From Robbsia sp. KACC 23696 (GTDB lineage: Bacteria; Pseudomonadota; Gammaproteobacteria; Burkholderiales; Burkholderiaceae), in NCBI RefSeq assembly GCF_039852015.1, contig NZ_CP156628.1:186001-250000 (forward strand): DNA of 64,000 bases, read 5' to 3'. The translations under genes were made by a program, and so were the position numbers. Each line of letters starts with the position of its first letter. Position 1 is the first letter of the stretch. Shown piece by piece: positions 38,051 to 46,501 of this stretch. The notes under the pieces were generated by a model, which saw only the letters and a list, made by a program, of their open reading frames with translations, was not told the DNA's origin and made no database searches.

Positions 38051-38234
38051 AATTTGCCTTTCTCCGCGGTCCGGCTGATAAGGCGGGGGTCGCCGTTGCG
38101 CATATCGACATCAATCGCAAGGCCTACCGCTCGGGACTCGCTGTATTTTTGCACACCGGCAGCATGCGCGCGAGATGAGGCTTTCCCGAATAAAGCGGCC
38201 TTGCGCTTGGCCGGCGCGGCGCATCGCCGAACGT

Positions 38235-39263
38235 TCAGAAGCGATGCACGATGCCGAGCGTCACGCCGCGCGTATTGGCACCCGGCGATACGGCCACACC
38301 GGCGTAGTTCGTACCTGTTAGTGTGAAAGCCGCCTTGCTTCGGTTCTGAATAAAGCCGGCGGCGCCGTACAGCGTCGTCCGTGTTGAAAGCAAGTATTCG
38401 TAAGTTAAGCCGACTTGCTGTGCATTGTTTCCTTGCCCTGTACGGTCATGTTCATACGCATACATGGCCACCACCATATTCGCCGGATTGAGCATATACG
38501 AGCCGGACAATTGGTACGTATCGCGCTTGATGCTGTTATCGGTTTGACGTTCGTTGTGGTACGCGAGAAAGACCCGGGCCGCGCCAAAGCTCATCGACGT
38601 GCCGGCATTAAATATTTTCAGCAGCGATGTGCCGGTAGCGTTGCCCGCCTGCTCGTAGCCGGCCGCAATGTGGAAAGGACCGTTGATATATTTGACGGCG
38701 GCATTATAGAACTGTAAGCCCTGTGAAGGTTTGGTCGTGGTGTCGCGCATCGCGACCATGAACTGCGCGCTAAGGCCGTAATACGTTGGCGTGAAGTACG
38801 AGATCGCATTGGTCTCCCGCACCGTCAGGCTGTTGAGGCTATTCATCGGTGAGCCGATGCTTTGCACCGCGAGCGGATCGAGTTCCGGATTCAGGAAAAT
38901 ATATTGCGGCGTATTCTGCAAGCCCAGACGGACCTCGCCGAAGTGACCGGATAGTCCTACCCAGGCCTGCCGATTGAATGCCGCGGTGGCACTCGCGGCC
39001 GCCCCGGTCTCGCCATTGAAGCCATCTTCCAACTGGAAGTTGACATGCAGGCCGCCGCCGATATCTTCCGTCCCTTTCAACCCGAAGCGACTGGCGAAGA
39101 GTCCACCCGACACCGCGCGGACCGTGGCTTTCGCGCCGTTCGGGCTCTGGTAGTCGATGCCGTTGTCGATGACGCCATAGAGGGTCACCGACGACTGTGC
39201 ATGCGCTGTGGGAAGCAGGCATGCAGACGCCATGCCCATTGCAAGAATGGCCAGTTTTTTCAT
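38235..39263 (-). CDS. Gram-negative porin (OmpC/Omp32-type)
   Basis: An outer-membrane trimeric porin of 342 residues. A signal peptide (LAILAMGMASACLLPTAHA) precedes QSSVTLYGVIDNGIDYQS, the standard start of beta-proteobacterial porins; the C-terminus ends in IVHRF with the terminal Phe needed for BAM-dependent insertion. It is clearly a paralogue of the second porin at 46502-47527: both share the TGTSLL/TGTSLQ, FMVAMRDTTTKP and NNAQQVG stretches. A 35-bp element 143 bases upstream suggests co-regulated uptake of an aromatic substrate. Confidence 0.93.
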   Translation of the reverse strand: MKKLAILAMGMASACLLPTAHAQSSVTLYGVIDNGIDYQSPNGAKATVRAVSGGLFASRFGLKGTEDIGGGLHVNFQLEDGFNGETGAAASATAAFNRQAWVGLSGHFGEVRLGLQNTPQYIFLNPELDPLAVQSIGSPMNSLNSLTVRETNAISYFTPTYYGLSAQFMVAMRDTTTKPSQGLQFYNAAVKYINGPFHIAAGYEQAGNATGTSLLKIFNAGTSMSFGAARVFLAYHNERQTDNSIKRDTYQLSGSYMLNPANMVVAMYAYEHDRTGQGNNAQQVGLTYEYLLSTRTTLYGAAGFIQNRSKAAFTLTGTNYAGVAVSPGANTRGVTLGIVHRF

Positions 39264-39406
39264 TTTGTCTCCATCTTCATTTTTTTTATCGTTTGGTCGT
39301 CTTGATATCGACCAACAACCCGGTGCTACTTTAGGTTTACCCTGAGTCGCTTTAGCTCCGCGTGTCTCTTTGAGTTGATAGGAACATAGGGCACTGCGCG
39401 TGACAC

Positions 39407-39441
39407 GTCCCTATACAAAATCAATATTCACTGGCATTTTT
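39407..39441 (-). promoter_or_regulatory. 35-bp conserved element, copy 2 (upstream of first porin)
   Basis: Plus-strand reading GTCCCTATACAAAATC...TATTCACTGGCATTTTT; reads toward the porin gene on the minus strand, 143 bases from its ATG. Forms a back-to-back pair with copy 3 in the same 423-bp spacer. Confidence 0.85.
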
Positions 39442-39486
39442 TTACAATCGTTTTTGCTCCTTCTGCCATGCAGCGCATTGCCTAAG

Positions 39487-39521
39487 AAAAATGCCAGTGA
39501 ATGTCGTTTTTGTGTAAAGGC
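39487..39521 (+). promoter_or_regulatory. 35-bp conserved element, copy 3 (upstream of Tsx-like gene)
   Basis: Inverted copy: AAAAATGCCAGTGAATG, then TCGTTTTTGTGTAAAGGC. Reads toward the Tsx-like gene on the plus strand, 165 bases from its ATG. The strongest match to copy 2 is TGCCAGTGAAT. Confidence 0.85.
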
Positions 39522-39686
39522 ATGCTTGCCGTCATCCCCTAAGATCCTTTTCGACAGCAACCCTTGTGTCGCGGCTGTTTTTTTTCGTCGCTGCACGTTG
39601 TCGTCGACGAAACCGACGAGCGCTTGGTATCGCCCTCTCGCCGGTATCGACATAAAACGATCCCTAATAGAAAATAGGACGGAGAC

Positions 39687-40694
39687 ATGAAGAACGGAGT
39701 CAAGCGGGTACGCGTCCGCAGTATTGAACGGTGCCCTGTATCGCGCCGCGCCATATCATCAGTTGTACGAAGGTGTGCGATAGGTTCGGCAATGCTCTTT
39801 TGGCTGGTGGACGTTTGTCATGCGGATGATGGCGTCGCACCCAACACAACCACGACAACGCCCGCTCGATCCGAGGGCGCGAGCCAGGCAAGCAGCGAAG
39901 GAGCGCCCCCTGTTACGTGGAACGACACTTACCTAGGCTTCCGCTACGGTACCGATTTTCACTATCCGGGTGTTCCCGACAAAGTGGCGCAACGCATCGG
40001 CACGTTGGCGACGACAGGCGGATTCAGATTCGGTAGCTATTCTTTTAACGTCGATTACCTTGTCTCCAATGCGGCAAATCCCGAAGCGGGCACCTCGCAC
40101 GAGAGCGCCACCGGTGGCGCGCAGGAGGTCTACAGCGTGGGTCGCGTGGAATGGAGCGCATCCAAGGTTCTGGGCCGTCCGATGCAATTTGGCTTCATTC
40201 GCGACATCGGCTTCACGACCGGTTACGAGTTTGGCACCAAGAACGATGCCTATGCCGAGGCCGCGCGCATGCTGGTCTTCGGGCCCACGATCGAGTTCGC
40301 CGTGCCGCGCGGATTTTGGAACGTCACGGCGGGCGTTCGGACCGAACACAACCACAATGGACTGACGAACACCGATGTCAGTTTCCACGCGGCATGGCAT
40401 CTCGAAAGTGCCTGGATGGTGCCATTCCGGCTCGGGCCCGTGCCATTGGTTTTCAAAGGTTTCGCCAGCGTGACGGGGCCCAAGGGGAAGGACGGCTTCA
40501 ACGTCAATACGACGACGGAATTCCTGACACGCGTCTCCGTGTTGGCGGACCTCGGCTCATTCGCAGGGCATCCGCGTGTGCTCTATGCCGGGGTTGGGTA
40601 TGAGTATTGGCACAATATGTACGGCACGCCTTCGTCGGAAACGGTGAATACGAATACATCGGCGCCGATGGTCATGGCGGAGATCCATTTCTGA
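39687..40694 (+). CDS. Tsx/OmpK-like outer-membrane channel
   Basis: A 335-residue outer-membrane protein with a long N-terminus: about 25 basic residues, then a hydrophobic signal (IGSAMLFWLVDVCHA) and a Thr/Ser-rich linker before the barrel. The barrel starts TWNDTYLGFRYGTDFHYPG and ends in the aromatic AEIHF; EYWHNMYGTP is typical of the nucleoside-specific channel-forming (Tsx/OmpK) family found near aromatic genes in Burkholderia. Nucleoside transport is not implied; uptake of the cluster's substrate is the inference. GGAG precedes the ATG. Confidence 0.85.
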   Translation: MKNGVKRVRVRSIERCPVSRRAISSVVRRCAIGSAMLFWLVDVCHADDGVAPNTTTTTPARSEGASQASSEGAPPVTWNDTYLGFRYGTDFHYPGVPDKVAQRIGTLATTGGFRFGSYSFNVDYLVSNAANPEAGTSHESATGGAQEVYSVGRVEWSASKVLGRPMQFGFIRDIGFTTGYEFGTKNDAYAEAARMLVFGPTIEFAVPRGFWNVTAGVRTEHNHNGLTNTDVSFHAAWHLESAWMVPFRLGPVPLVFKGFASVTGPKGKDGFNVNTTTEFLTRVSVLADLGSFAGHPRVLYAGVGYEYWHNMYGTPSSETVNTNTSAPMVMAEIHF

Positions 40695-40703
40695 TTGGAA
40701 ACG

Positions 40704-40760
40704 ACAAGGGGCAAGCGGCGATACGAGAGCAAGATCCCCGTATCGCCGTTTGCCCCTTGT
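40704..40760. terminator. Long bidirectional hairpin between Tsx-like and PD40 genes
   Basis: A 22-bp stem (40704-40725 with 40739-40760, one G-U pair, left arm ACAAGGGGCAAGCGGCGATA...) with a 13-nt loop lies between two convergent genes. No T run, so folding strength rather than a classical terminator. Confidence 0.75.
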
Positions 40761-40776
40761 TCCGCGCGACGGCGGC

Positions 40777-42759
40777 TTACGACGGGTCGGGAACGTATAT
40801 CGGCATCGACTCCTCCCACAAGGTGTCTTCGATGGCGTGCTTATCCGAGCCGTCGGCATTCATCACCCAGTTTTGTCCATCGGGCTGAAAGCTGTTGTCG
40901 TATAGCGCCAGCTCGTCGCGGAAGCCGTAGGAGCCGGAGCTGTAACCGATGCGTCCATCATAGAGCCAGACGGCATGTCCCTGATTCGCGCCATCCGTGG
41001 TCAGACGCTTCAGGCCGCTGCCATCCGGCTTGATCGTGAACACGTCATAGTTGAATTTATTCGGATCGTTCGGGTTGATCTGCTTGCGCGTGAAGACGAT
41101 CTTGCTGCCGTCAGGCGACCATCCCGGCAAGTTGTCGGCGTCCGTCGTCAAAATGGTCGTCGTATGCGTTGCCAGATCCAGTATGCGGAGTCCTTGTACC
41201 TTCTGGCTCCAGACGCGATAGACAATCTTTTTACCGTCCGGAGAATAGCTGGGGAATCCGGCATTGATCGTCCCGTCGGTCAAGAATTCCGGCTGCCCTT
41301 TCATGCTGCCGTCTGCCTTGACGCGCGCGATGCGGCCCGGTCCCGCGCCGCGCGTGAAGAACCAGTCACCGACGCCAAACGCGACCCATTGTCGATCCGG
41401 CGACCATGTCGGTTGGAACGCACCGGCTAAACCTTGTTTGATCATCACCGGATCCAGCCCGCTGCCGGCGGGATCATAGATCCGTTGATAGCCGGTGAAG
41501 TCGGGATTGATCGTCGCGATCGAGGAGTTGATGGCCTTCTCGGTATAGACCAGCTTCTGTCGGTCTTTCGAGAGTTGCGGGAAGACGTCGATATACGTGT
41601 ATCGCCAATCGGGATCGAAGCTGAATACCGGCGTGCCGTTGGCACGGGCCGGACGGAGCGTGATCTTCTCGTAGACGATCTTGCGCCCGTCGGCGGAGTA
41701 GTGCGGCGATCGGATACCTGAATCGCTGGTCGAGCGGAAGGTGCCGGCCGTGGTGTACAGCCCTTCATGCGATCCGCCCTTTACGTGATAGGCGATCGTG
41801 TCGTCAGTCAGGTATTGGGGAAAGACCTTGAAGCCCGGCGTCGCGGTCAAAGTCGTGCGCTTCAGATCCGACACGTTGACTGCAATCAGTTGCGACTCGA
41901 CCTTGTCGATGCCTTCGGGTCGGTGGGCACCCCACGTCGACTCTACCGGTGTTTCATAGAACACGACCTTTTTCCCGTCGGGAGACCACGATGGCGAGCC
42001 TTCATCGAAGCCTTCATGCGATGCAAGCTTTCGCCAGCCGGAGCCATCCGGCTTGATCATATAGATGCTGCCTTCCTGTGTGCGTTCCCATCCAACGGGC
42101 AGGTTGTGACCGCGCCAGTCGGAACCGATATCGGAAGATAGCGCAATCCACTTGCCATCCGGGGACCACGAGGGCCTGAAGAAGCTGTGCGGTTTGTTCG
42201 GATCGAACGGGATCGCACCCGTTACATTCTTCAGCGCACCGGTACGGATGTTCAACGTCCAGATATGGGTCGTACCGAACCCCTTCGCGCCTCGGCGCGA
42301 CGAGACGAACGCAATGATATCGGGGTCGGCAGGGGAGACGGCTGCTGCATCGTCCACCGCGATGTGATGCGTCAGCTGCTTTAGATGTGTCCCATCGACG
42401 TCGACGCTGTACAGATTCGATTCACCCAGACCGTCGCGCTCCGATGTAAAGAAGACTGTCTTCCCGTCTTTCGAAAACGACGCGTGATAATCGAAGCCTG
42501 GCGTGGGGATCAGTTTGTGTTCGTCCGACCCGTCCGCATTGGCGATATATAACTCGGAGGTCACGGGGCCGATGCGGTTAAGCAGCGCGACGCCTTTGCT
42601 TGCAGTGGCGGCTGCGGCATCGCCGGCTGCGCTCAATGCCACGCTGCCGATGGCAAGGCATGCAAGCACATGCTTCACGATGTCATAGGATAAGGACAAC
42701 GAAACGAATTGCGGCGTACGCGGGGTCAGGCGCGCCGTCGATGCGGATATACGGGGCAC
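40777..42759 (-). CDS. Exported TolB-like/PD40 beta-propeller protein
   Basis: About 660 residues with an N-terminal hydrophobic export signal (HVLACLAIGSVALSAAG, Ala cleavage site) and at least eight WD40-like/PD40 blades, each with a SPDGKxIxF-like end (WSPDGKWIALSSD, YSADGRKIVYEK, YSPDGKKIVYRV, WSPDGSKIVFTR). No catalytic peptidase domain follows, so it is a binding or lactonase-like propeller of unknown role. Start is uncertain: GTG 42759 is nine bases after GGAG; TTG 42774 is in the same frame. It is last in the probable operon 46276-40777. Confidence 0.78.
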   Translation of the reverse strand: MPRISASTARLTPRTPQFVSLSLSYDIVKHVLACLAIGSVALSAAGDAAAATASKGVALLNRIGPVTSELYIANADGSDEHKLIPTPGFDYHASFSKDGKTVFFTSERDGLGESNLYSVDVDGTHLKQLTHHIAVDDAAAVSPADPDIIAFVSSRRGAKGFGTTHIWTLNIRTGALKNVTGAIPFDPNKPHSFFRPSWSPDGKWIALSSDIGSDWRGHNLPVGWERTQEGSIYMIKPDGSGWRKLASHEGFDEGSPSWSPDGKKVVFYETPVESTWGAHRPEGIDKVESQLIAVNVSDLKRTTLTATPGFKVFPQYLTDDTIAYHVKGGSHEGLYTTAGTFRSTSDSGIRSPHYSADGRKIVYEKITLRPARANGTPVFSFDPDWRYTYIDVFPQLSKDRQKLVYTEKAINSSIATINPDFTGYQRIYDPAGSGLDPVMIKQGLAGAFQPTWSPDRQWVAFGVGDWFFTRGAGPGRIARVKADGSMKGQPEFLTDGTINAGFPSYSPDGKKIVYRVWSQKVQGLRILDLATHTTTILTTDADNLPGWSPDGSKIVFTRKQINPNDPNKFNYDVFTIKPDGSGLKRLTTDGANQGHAVWLYDGRIGYSSGSYGFRDELALYDNSFQPDGQNWVMNADGSDKHAIEDTLWEESMPIYVPDPS

Positions 42760-42859
42760 GGCATATGTCTCCAATTATTTTGCGTCACCGGCTGCCTTGA
42801 AAGCGCGCCGATGCGACAATTTATCGTTTCTTTTCGTCTTGATACAGTGGCGCTGCCGA

Positions 42860-43846
42860 TCAGTCTGCGCCGCGCCAGTACATGAAGCCCATGCCTTCAC
42901 CGGTGCCTGCTGCGGTACGCCAGCAAGGAACGTAGTCCACCAGGGTCATTTGCGCGCCGGTTTCCTCTACCGATTTCATCACGCTGACATACAACTTGAT
43001 CTCGGACGTCCCGGATTGATAGGAGCGATCGTCCACGGCGGCCAAGCCGTCGTAATCGTATTCGGCCAGCATCTTCATGATCTTCTTGTCGAATTCCTCG
43101 TCGTTGACGAAGTGCGACAGGCCCCCCGATGCGAAAATTCCTACGCGGACATCGTCGGGCCAGGCATTGATGGCATCGCGCAGGACGCGGCCAAAGTCGA
43201 TGCATCGCGCCATCGATGGCTGCGTAGGCGGATAGAAGCAGTTCATGATCACCGGGACATGCGGCGGCGGGTTGTCGCCCATGATCTGGTGATAGACGAA
43301 GCTGTAAGCATGCGGCACGACGGGGTAGTCGGGGAGCGGTTTCATCCAGACGTTGTCCGGCCAGGCGAACAAGTCGGTCAGATCGAAGTGTTCGCGCTGG
43401 AAGTGATCGATCAGAAAATGCGCCAAGGGCGGATGACATTTGTGCGTGACGTGATGGTCCGGCGCATAGACGGAGCGCTGCGGCGGTCCGTTATGGACGT
43501 CCTCGCCGGTGTATATCGCAATCGACGGCGAGAAATCGGTGAAGATTTCCTTTTGGTCTTTTCCCAAAATAATAGCGACGTCGATCTTGGCATCGCGATA
43601 GGCTTGGGCCATCGTGTCCAATGCCGTGCGGCAGCGTGCGGCGCGCGCCGTCCGTTCCTCCAGGGTGAGAAATGGGTCGAATGCGGCGCCGCGTTCTGCT
43701 TCCAGTTCCGGGTAGGTCCATGTCCGATTGCGGTACCACAGCTCGGGATTGTTTCTGTCCCGTTCTCCGTTTTTGAGCCAGTCTTCCGGCGCTTGCCCCA
43801 ACATGCCGCTGTGCGGCACGGCCATCCCGAATACGATCTTCGCCAT
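42860..43846 (-). CDS. Class III extradiol ring-cleavage dioxygenase (LigB superfamily)
   Basis: A non-haem Fe(II) dioxygenase of 328 residues. Family signatures: MAKIVFGMAVPHSGMLGQAP with the metal-binding His12, a conserved His region DHHVTHKCHPPLAHF, IMNCFYPPTQPS and FASGGLSHFVNDEEFD. The N-terminal pattern (APEDW..N..DRNNPELWYRNRTWTY) is closer to 3-O-methylgallate/gallate-type dioxygenases (DesZ-like) than to the shorter LigB of protocatechuate 4,5-dioxygenase. No separate alpha subunit (LigA) is visible. With the neighbouring decarboxylase-like protein it suggests ring opening of a hydroxylated benzoate; exact substrate unknown. Confidence 0.85.
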   Translation of the reverse strand: MAKIVFGMAVPHSGMLGQAPEDWLKNGERDRNNPELWYRNRTWTYPELEAERGAAFDPFLTLEERTARAARCRTALDTMAQAYRDAKIDVAIILGKDQKEIFTDFSPSIAIYTGEDVHNGPPQRSVYAPDHHVTHKCHPPLAHFLIDHFQREHFDLTDLFAWPDNVWMKPLPDYPVVPHAYSFVYHQIMGDNPPPHVPVIMNCFYPPTQPSMARCIDFGRVLRDAINAWPDDVRVGIFASGGLSHFVNDEEFDKKIMKMLAEYDYDGLAAVDDRSYQSGTSEIKLYVSVMKSVEETGAQMTLVDYVPCWRTAAGTGEGMGFMYWRGAD

Positions 43847-43919
43847 TTATAATTCCAGTCAAATAACACCGGTTTCACCGGTATCAATAAAGTGCGTGCG
43901 CTGATGCGAACGGCGATGC

Positions 43920-45200
43920 TTACGCTTCCCTCAGCTTGGCGTTGCCTTCCGTGACCTTGGGTGCCCATTCCGGGCGGAACATAAACACGGTGGTGACAGC
44001 GCCGATCAGCAGGAACACAAGGATCACCAGCATGGGCAGGTCATAGCTTCCGCTGACATGGAGGAGCCAGCCCGAGAGACTGGCCGCCACGCCGCCCGCC
44101 AGGCTGGTTGCCAACTGCTGTACGCCGGTTACCAGGCCGATAGCGGGTCGCGGGATCATCGTCAAGCGCGAGAGCACCAGGTTGTTCGCGGTGGCCAGTC
44201 CGAGCAAGGAGAGCGACAGCACGTTCCAGAACAGCGCCATGCCAAGCGAATGCGCGTAGGCGCCAAGCAAGACGGTGCATCCGCCGACAAAGCCGGCGAT
44301 CGTGAACGCCTTCCGCACGAACGTCGCGTTACCGCCCCGGGCGATCAGATGGTCGGCAGCCCACCCTGCCAACACGGCGACAATCGCGATACCGGCAAAA
44401 CTGAAGAAGGTGAAAAGGCCCGAATTGGCGATCGAAAGACCACGCTGTTCCACGAGATAGGCGGGCATCCACGTCATGCAGTAAAACGTGAAATAGCCGT
44501 AGCAGAAGTTCGTGATCATGCCGCCCCATACCACCGGACTTGCCAGAACACTGCCGAACGTCACCGTGCGGGCTCGCGTATCCGCCTGCACGCGGGCCGA
44601 CTTGGAAGGGAAATCATTCCGCACGAGCAGTGACCAGGGAAGCAGCCAGATCAAGCCGACGATGCCGGTGGCGATGAACATTGCCTGCCAGGAGTAATGC
44701 ACGATGAACCAGGCGCCCACTGGCGCGCCCAGTGCCGGACCGAATTTGTTGCCCATCGTGAGCACGCCCGCCGCCAAGCCGTTTTGGCTTTCGTCGAAGT
44801 TATTGCGGATCCAGCGGTAACTCGCGGGAATGACAATCGCCTCCGCCATCCCGATAATCAGCCGCAGCATGACGAGACTTTCCAGCGTGGTCACGGCGCC
44901 CATCAGTGCCGTGACGATGCACCAGAGGCCGAAGCAAATCGCATACGGAAATTTGACGCCGTAGCGGTCGGCCACCCATCCCATCGGAACCTGGAACAGG
45001 CCGTAGGACCAGAAAAAGGCCGAGTTGATCCAACCCCGGTCAACGTTCGTCAGCGCGAATCGCTTGATGAAGCTCGGGTCGGCCAGCACGCTGGATATGC
45101 TGGTGCGATCGACATACGAAATCAATACGCCGCTTGCCAGCAGGGCAAGGACGCCCCATCGGCTTGCGATGCCTGTGACGGCCGGCTTGCTTGTCTCCAT
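43920..45200 (-). CDS. MFS transporter, anion:cation symporter (ACS) type
   Basis: An inner-membrane symporter of 426 residues with about twelve spans. It shows ISYVDRTSISSVL in span 1, FGLFQVPMGWVADRYGVKFPY-type loop (here YGLFQVPMGWVADRYG), RWIRNNFDESQNGLAAGVL and the second-half GWAADHLIARGG. These are typical of the ACS group that carries phthalate, hexuronates and other organic anions. Located between the decarboxylase-like and dioxygenase genes with the same strand, so it probably imports the cluster substrate. GGGAG lies about nine bases before the ATG. Confidence 0.85.
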   Translation of the reverse strand: METSKPAVTGIASRWGVLALLASGVLISYVDRTSISSVLADPSFIKRFALTNVDRGWINSAFFWSYGLFQVPMGWVADRYGVKFPYAICFGLWCIVTALMGAVTTLESLVMLRLIIGMAEAIVIPASYRWIRNNFDESQNGLAAGVLTMGNKFGPALGAPVGAWFIVHYSWQAMFIATGIVGLIWLLPWSLLVRNDFPSKSARVQADTRARTVTFGSVLASPVVWGGMITNFCYGYFTFYCMTWMPAYLVEQRGLSIANSGLFTFFSFAGIAIVAVLAGWAADHLIARGGNATFVRKAFTIAGFVGGCTVLLGAYAHSLGMALFWNVLSLSLLGLATANNLVLSRLTMIPRPAIGLVTGVQQLATSLAGGVAASLSGWLLHVSGSYDLPMLVILVFLLIGAVTTVFMFRPEWAPKVTEGNAKLREA

Positions 45201-45295
45201 CGATGTGTCTCCCTCTCCTGCATTTTGTCTAGGCTAGGGCGGCCGAAGCGTTTAAGCTTTTTTTTCGCCGCCCTGTACGCGTTATGAGCAGGGCA

Positions 45296-46276
45296 TCAAA
45301 CGGCCAGAGGGTCGACGAACAGCGAGTCGATCGACATGCGGCGGGGCGTCAGTTCTTGCTTGAACGCCGTTGCTTCCAGCGCCTCGATCGTCTTGATATT
45401 CGCTTGCATCCCGTAGGGCAGCGGGTCGTGCCCGACGATGTCGCGCAGCGCCAGGTATTTCTTGTCGCTTGCGGTGGTCGCTTCGCCGGCGTCGAGGCGT
45501 TGCAGCCATGCTTGCTTTGCCTTCTCGAAGGCGTCATAGATCGATCGGGCGATCCACGGATGCTCGGCGAGAATGGCGTCTTTCACGACGATCGTGCCGT
45601 GCATCGGATAGATGCCGGTACGCTGGTAGTACGCCTTTTCAGCAACGGCAGCGTTCGGGAATAAATCGGGATAATTCGCTTCCACCTCTTGCCAACCGCC
45701 CGTCGGTGCGCCGGTGCGACCGATGCCGGCGTTCGCTTCGAAGCCTGCAACCAGTTCTCCCTTGGCCATCATATCGGCGAGCGAGCTGCCGGCCGGTGCA
45801 TGGATCACATTTTTCGGCAGCGTCAGCTGCGTAACGTGTTCTTCGTCATCCACGACCCAGGTAACTTTCGAGGAATCCAGGCCGTACTCATCGATCAACA
45901 CCTGACGCGTCCAGACGCCCGTGGTCACCGAATAGGCCCGCACCCCTACCTTTTTCCCCTCCAGGTCTTTCGGCGTCTTGATGCCGGCATCCGGGCGCAC
46001 CAGCAAGCCGCTATGGTGGAAGCGCCGTGTCACGAAGATCGGCAACGCTACGAACGGCGCGTTGTAAGCCCGCGCGATGATATAGGTGGTTGGCGCAAGC
46101 TCGCAGACATCGAATTCCACGTCGCGCACCATGCGACGGAACGCGCCGATCTGCGGCTGCACATTGACAAATTCGGCATCCACGCCTTCGATGGGAATGG
46201 TGCCGTCGCGCACTGCCGCCGTATGCGGGAAATTGGCAATCGCGATCTTGAGCGGTACTTTCTTAGTCAACTTCAT
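45296..46276 (-). CDS. 4,5-dihydroxyphthalate decarboxylase-like protein
   Basis: A 326-residue protein resembling Pht5-type 4,5-dihydroxyphthalate decarboxylase, which makes protocatechuate in phthalate catabolism. The fold is that of periplasmic-binding/NMT1-like proteins; no signal peptide is present, consistent with a cytoplasmic enzyme rather than an ABC receptor. Stretches: DFDVCELAPTTYIIAR-type (here FDVCELAPTTYIIARAYN), VGVRAYSVTTGVWTRQ, GWQEVEANYPDLFP and TGIYPMHGTIVVK. AAAGGAG abuts ATG 46276, so TTG at 46270 may be the real start. First gene of the operon; 35-bp element 95 bases upstream. A binding-only function is not excluded. Confidence 0.72.
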   Translation of the reverse strand: MKLTKKVPLKIAIANFPHTAAVRDGTIPIEGVDAEFVNVQPQIGAFRRMVRDVEFDVCELAPTTYIIARAYNAPFVALPIFVTRRFHHSGLLVRPDAGIKTPKDLEGKKVGVRAYSVTTGVWTRQVLIDEYGLDSSKVTWVVDDEEHVTQLTLPKNVIHAPAGSSLADMMAKGELVAGFEANAGIGRTGAPTGGWQEVEANYPDLFPNAAVAEKAYYQRTGIYPMHGTIVVKDAILAEHPWIARSIYDAFEKAKQAWLQRLDAGEATTASDKKYLALRDIVGHDPLPYGMQANIKTIEALEATAFKQELTPRRMSIDSLFVDPLAV

Positions 46277-46371
46277 CTCCTTTGCTGATTCGTCGCCAAT
46301 GGCGGGTGCCGATCGGCACGCCTTGGACTTTTCGACGTTATGGGAGAAGGATAGGAGACCAGCCGACGGAC

Positions 46372-46406
46372 GTCCCTATACAAATCGAACAATCAATTGC
46401 ACTTTT
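46372..46406 (-). promoter_or_regulatory. 35-bp conserved element, copy 4 (upstream of decarboxylase-MFS-dioxygenase-PD40 operon)
   Basis: Plus-strand reading GTCCCTATACAAATCG...AATCAATTGCACTTTT; points toward the decarboxylase-like gene, 95 bases from its ATG. Controls the probable four-gene operon on the minus strand. Confidence 0.78.
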
Positions 46407-46501
46407 GTCGGTGATCGAGTGATGGATCGACGCCCGACATTACCGGGCATTTCGAACGACGCGATACGGGACCCTAGGTGAAACCCGTAGTTACGCCCGC
46501 A

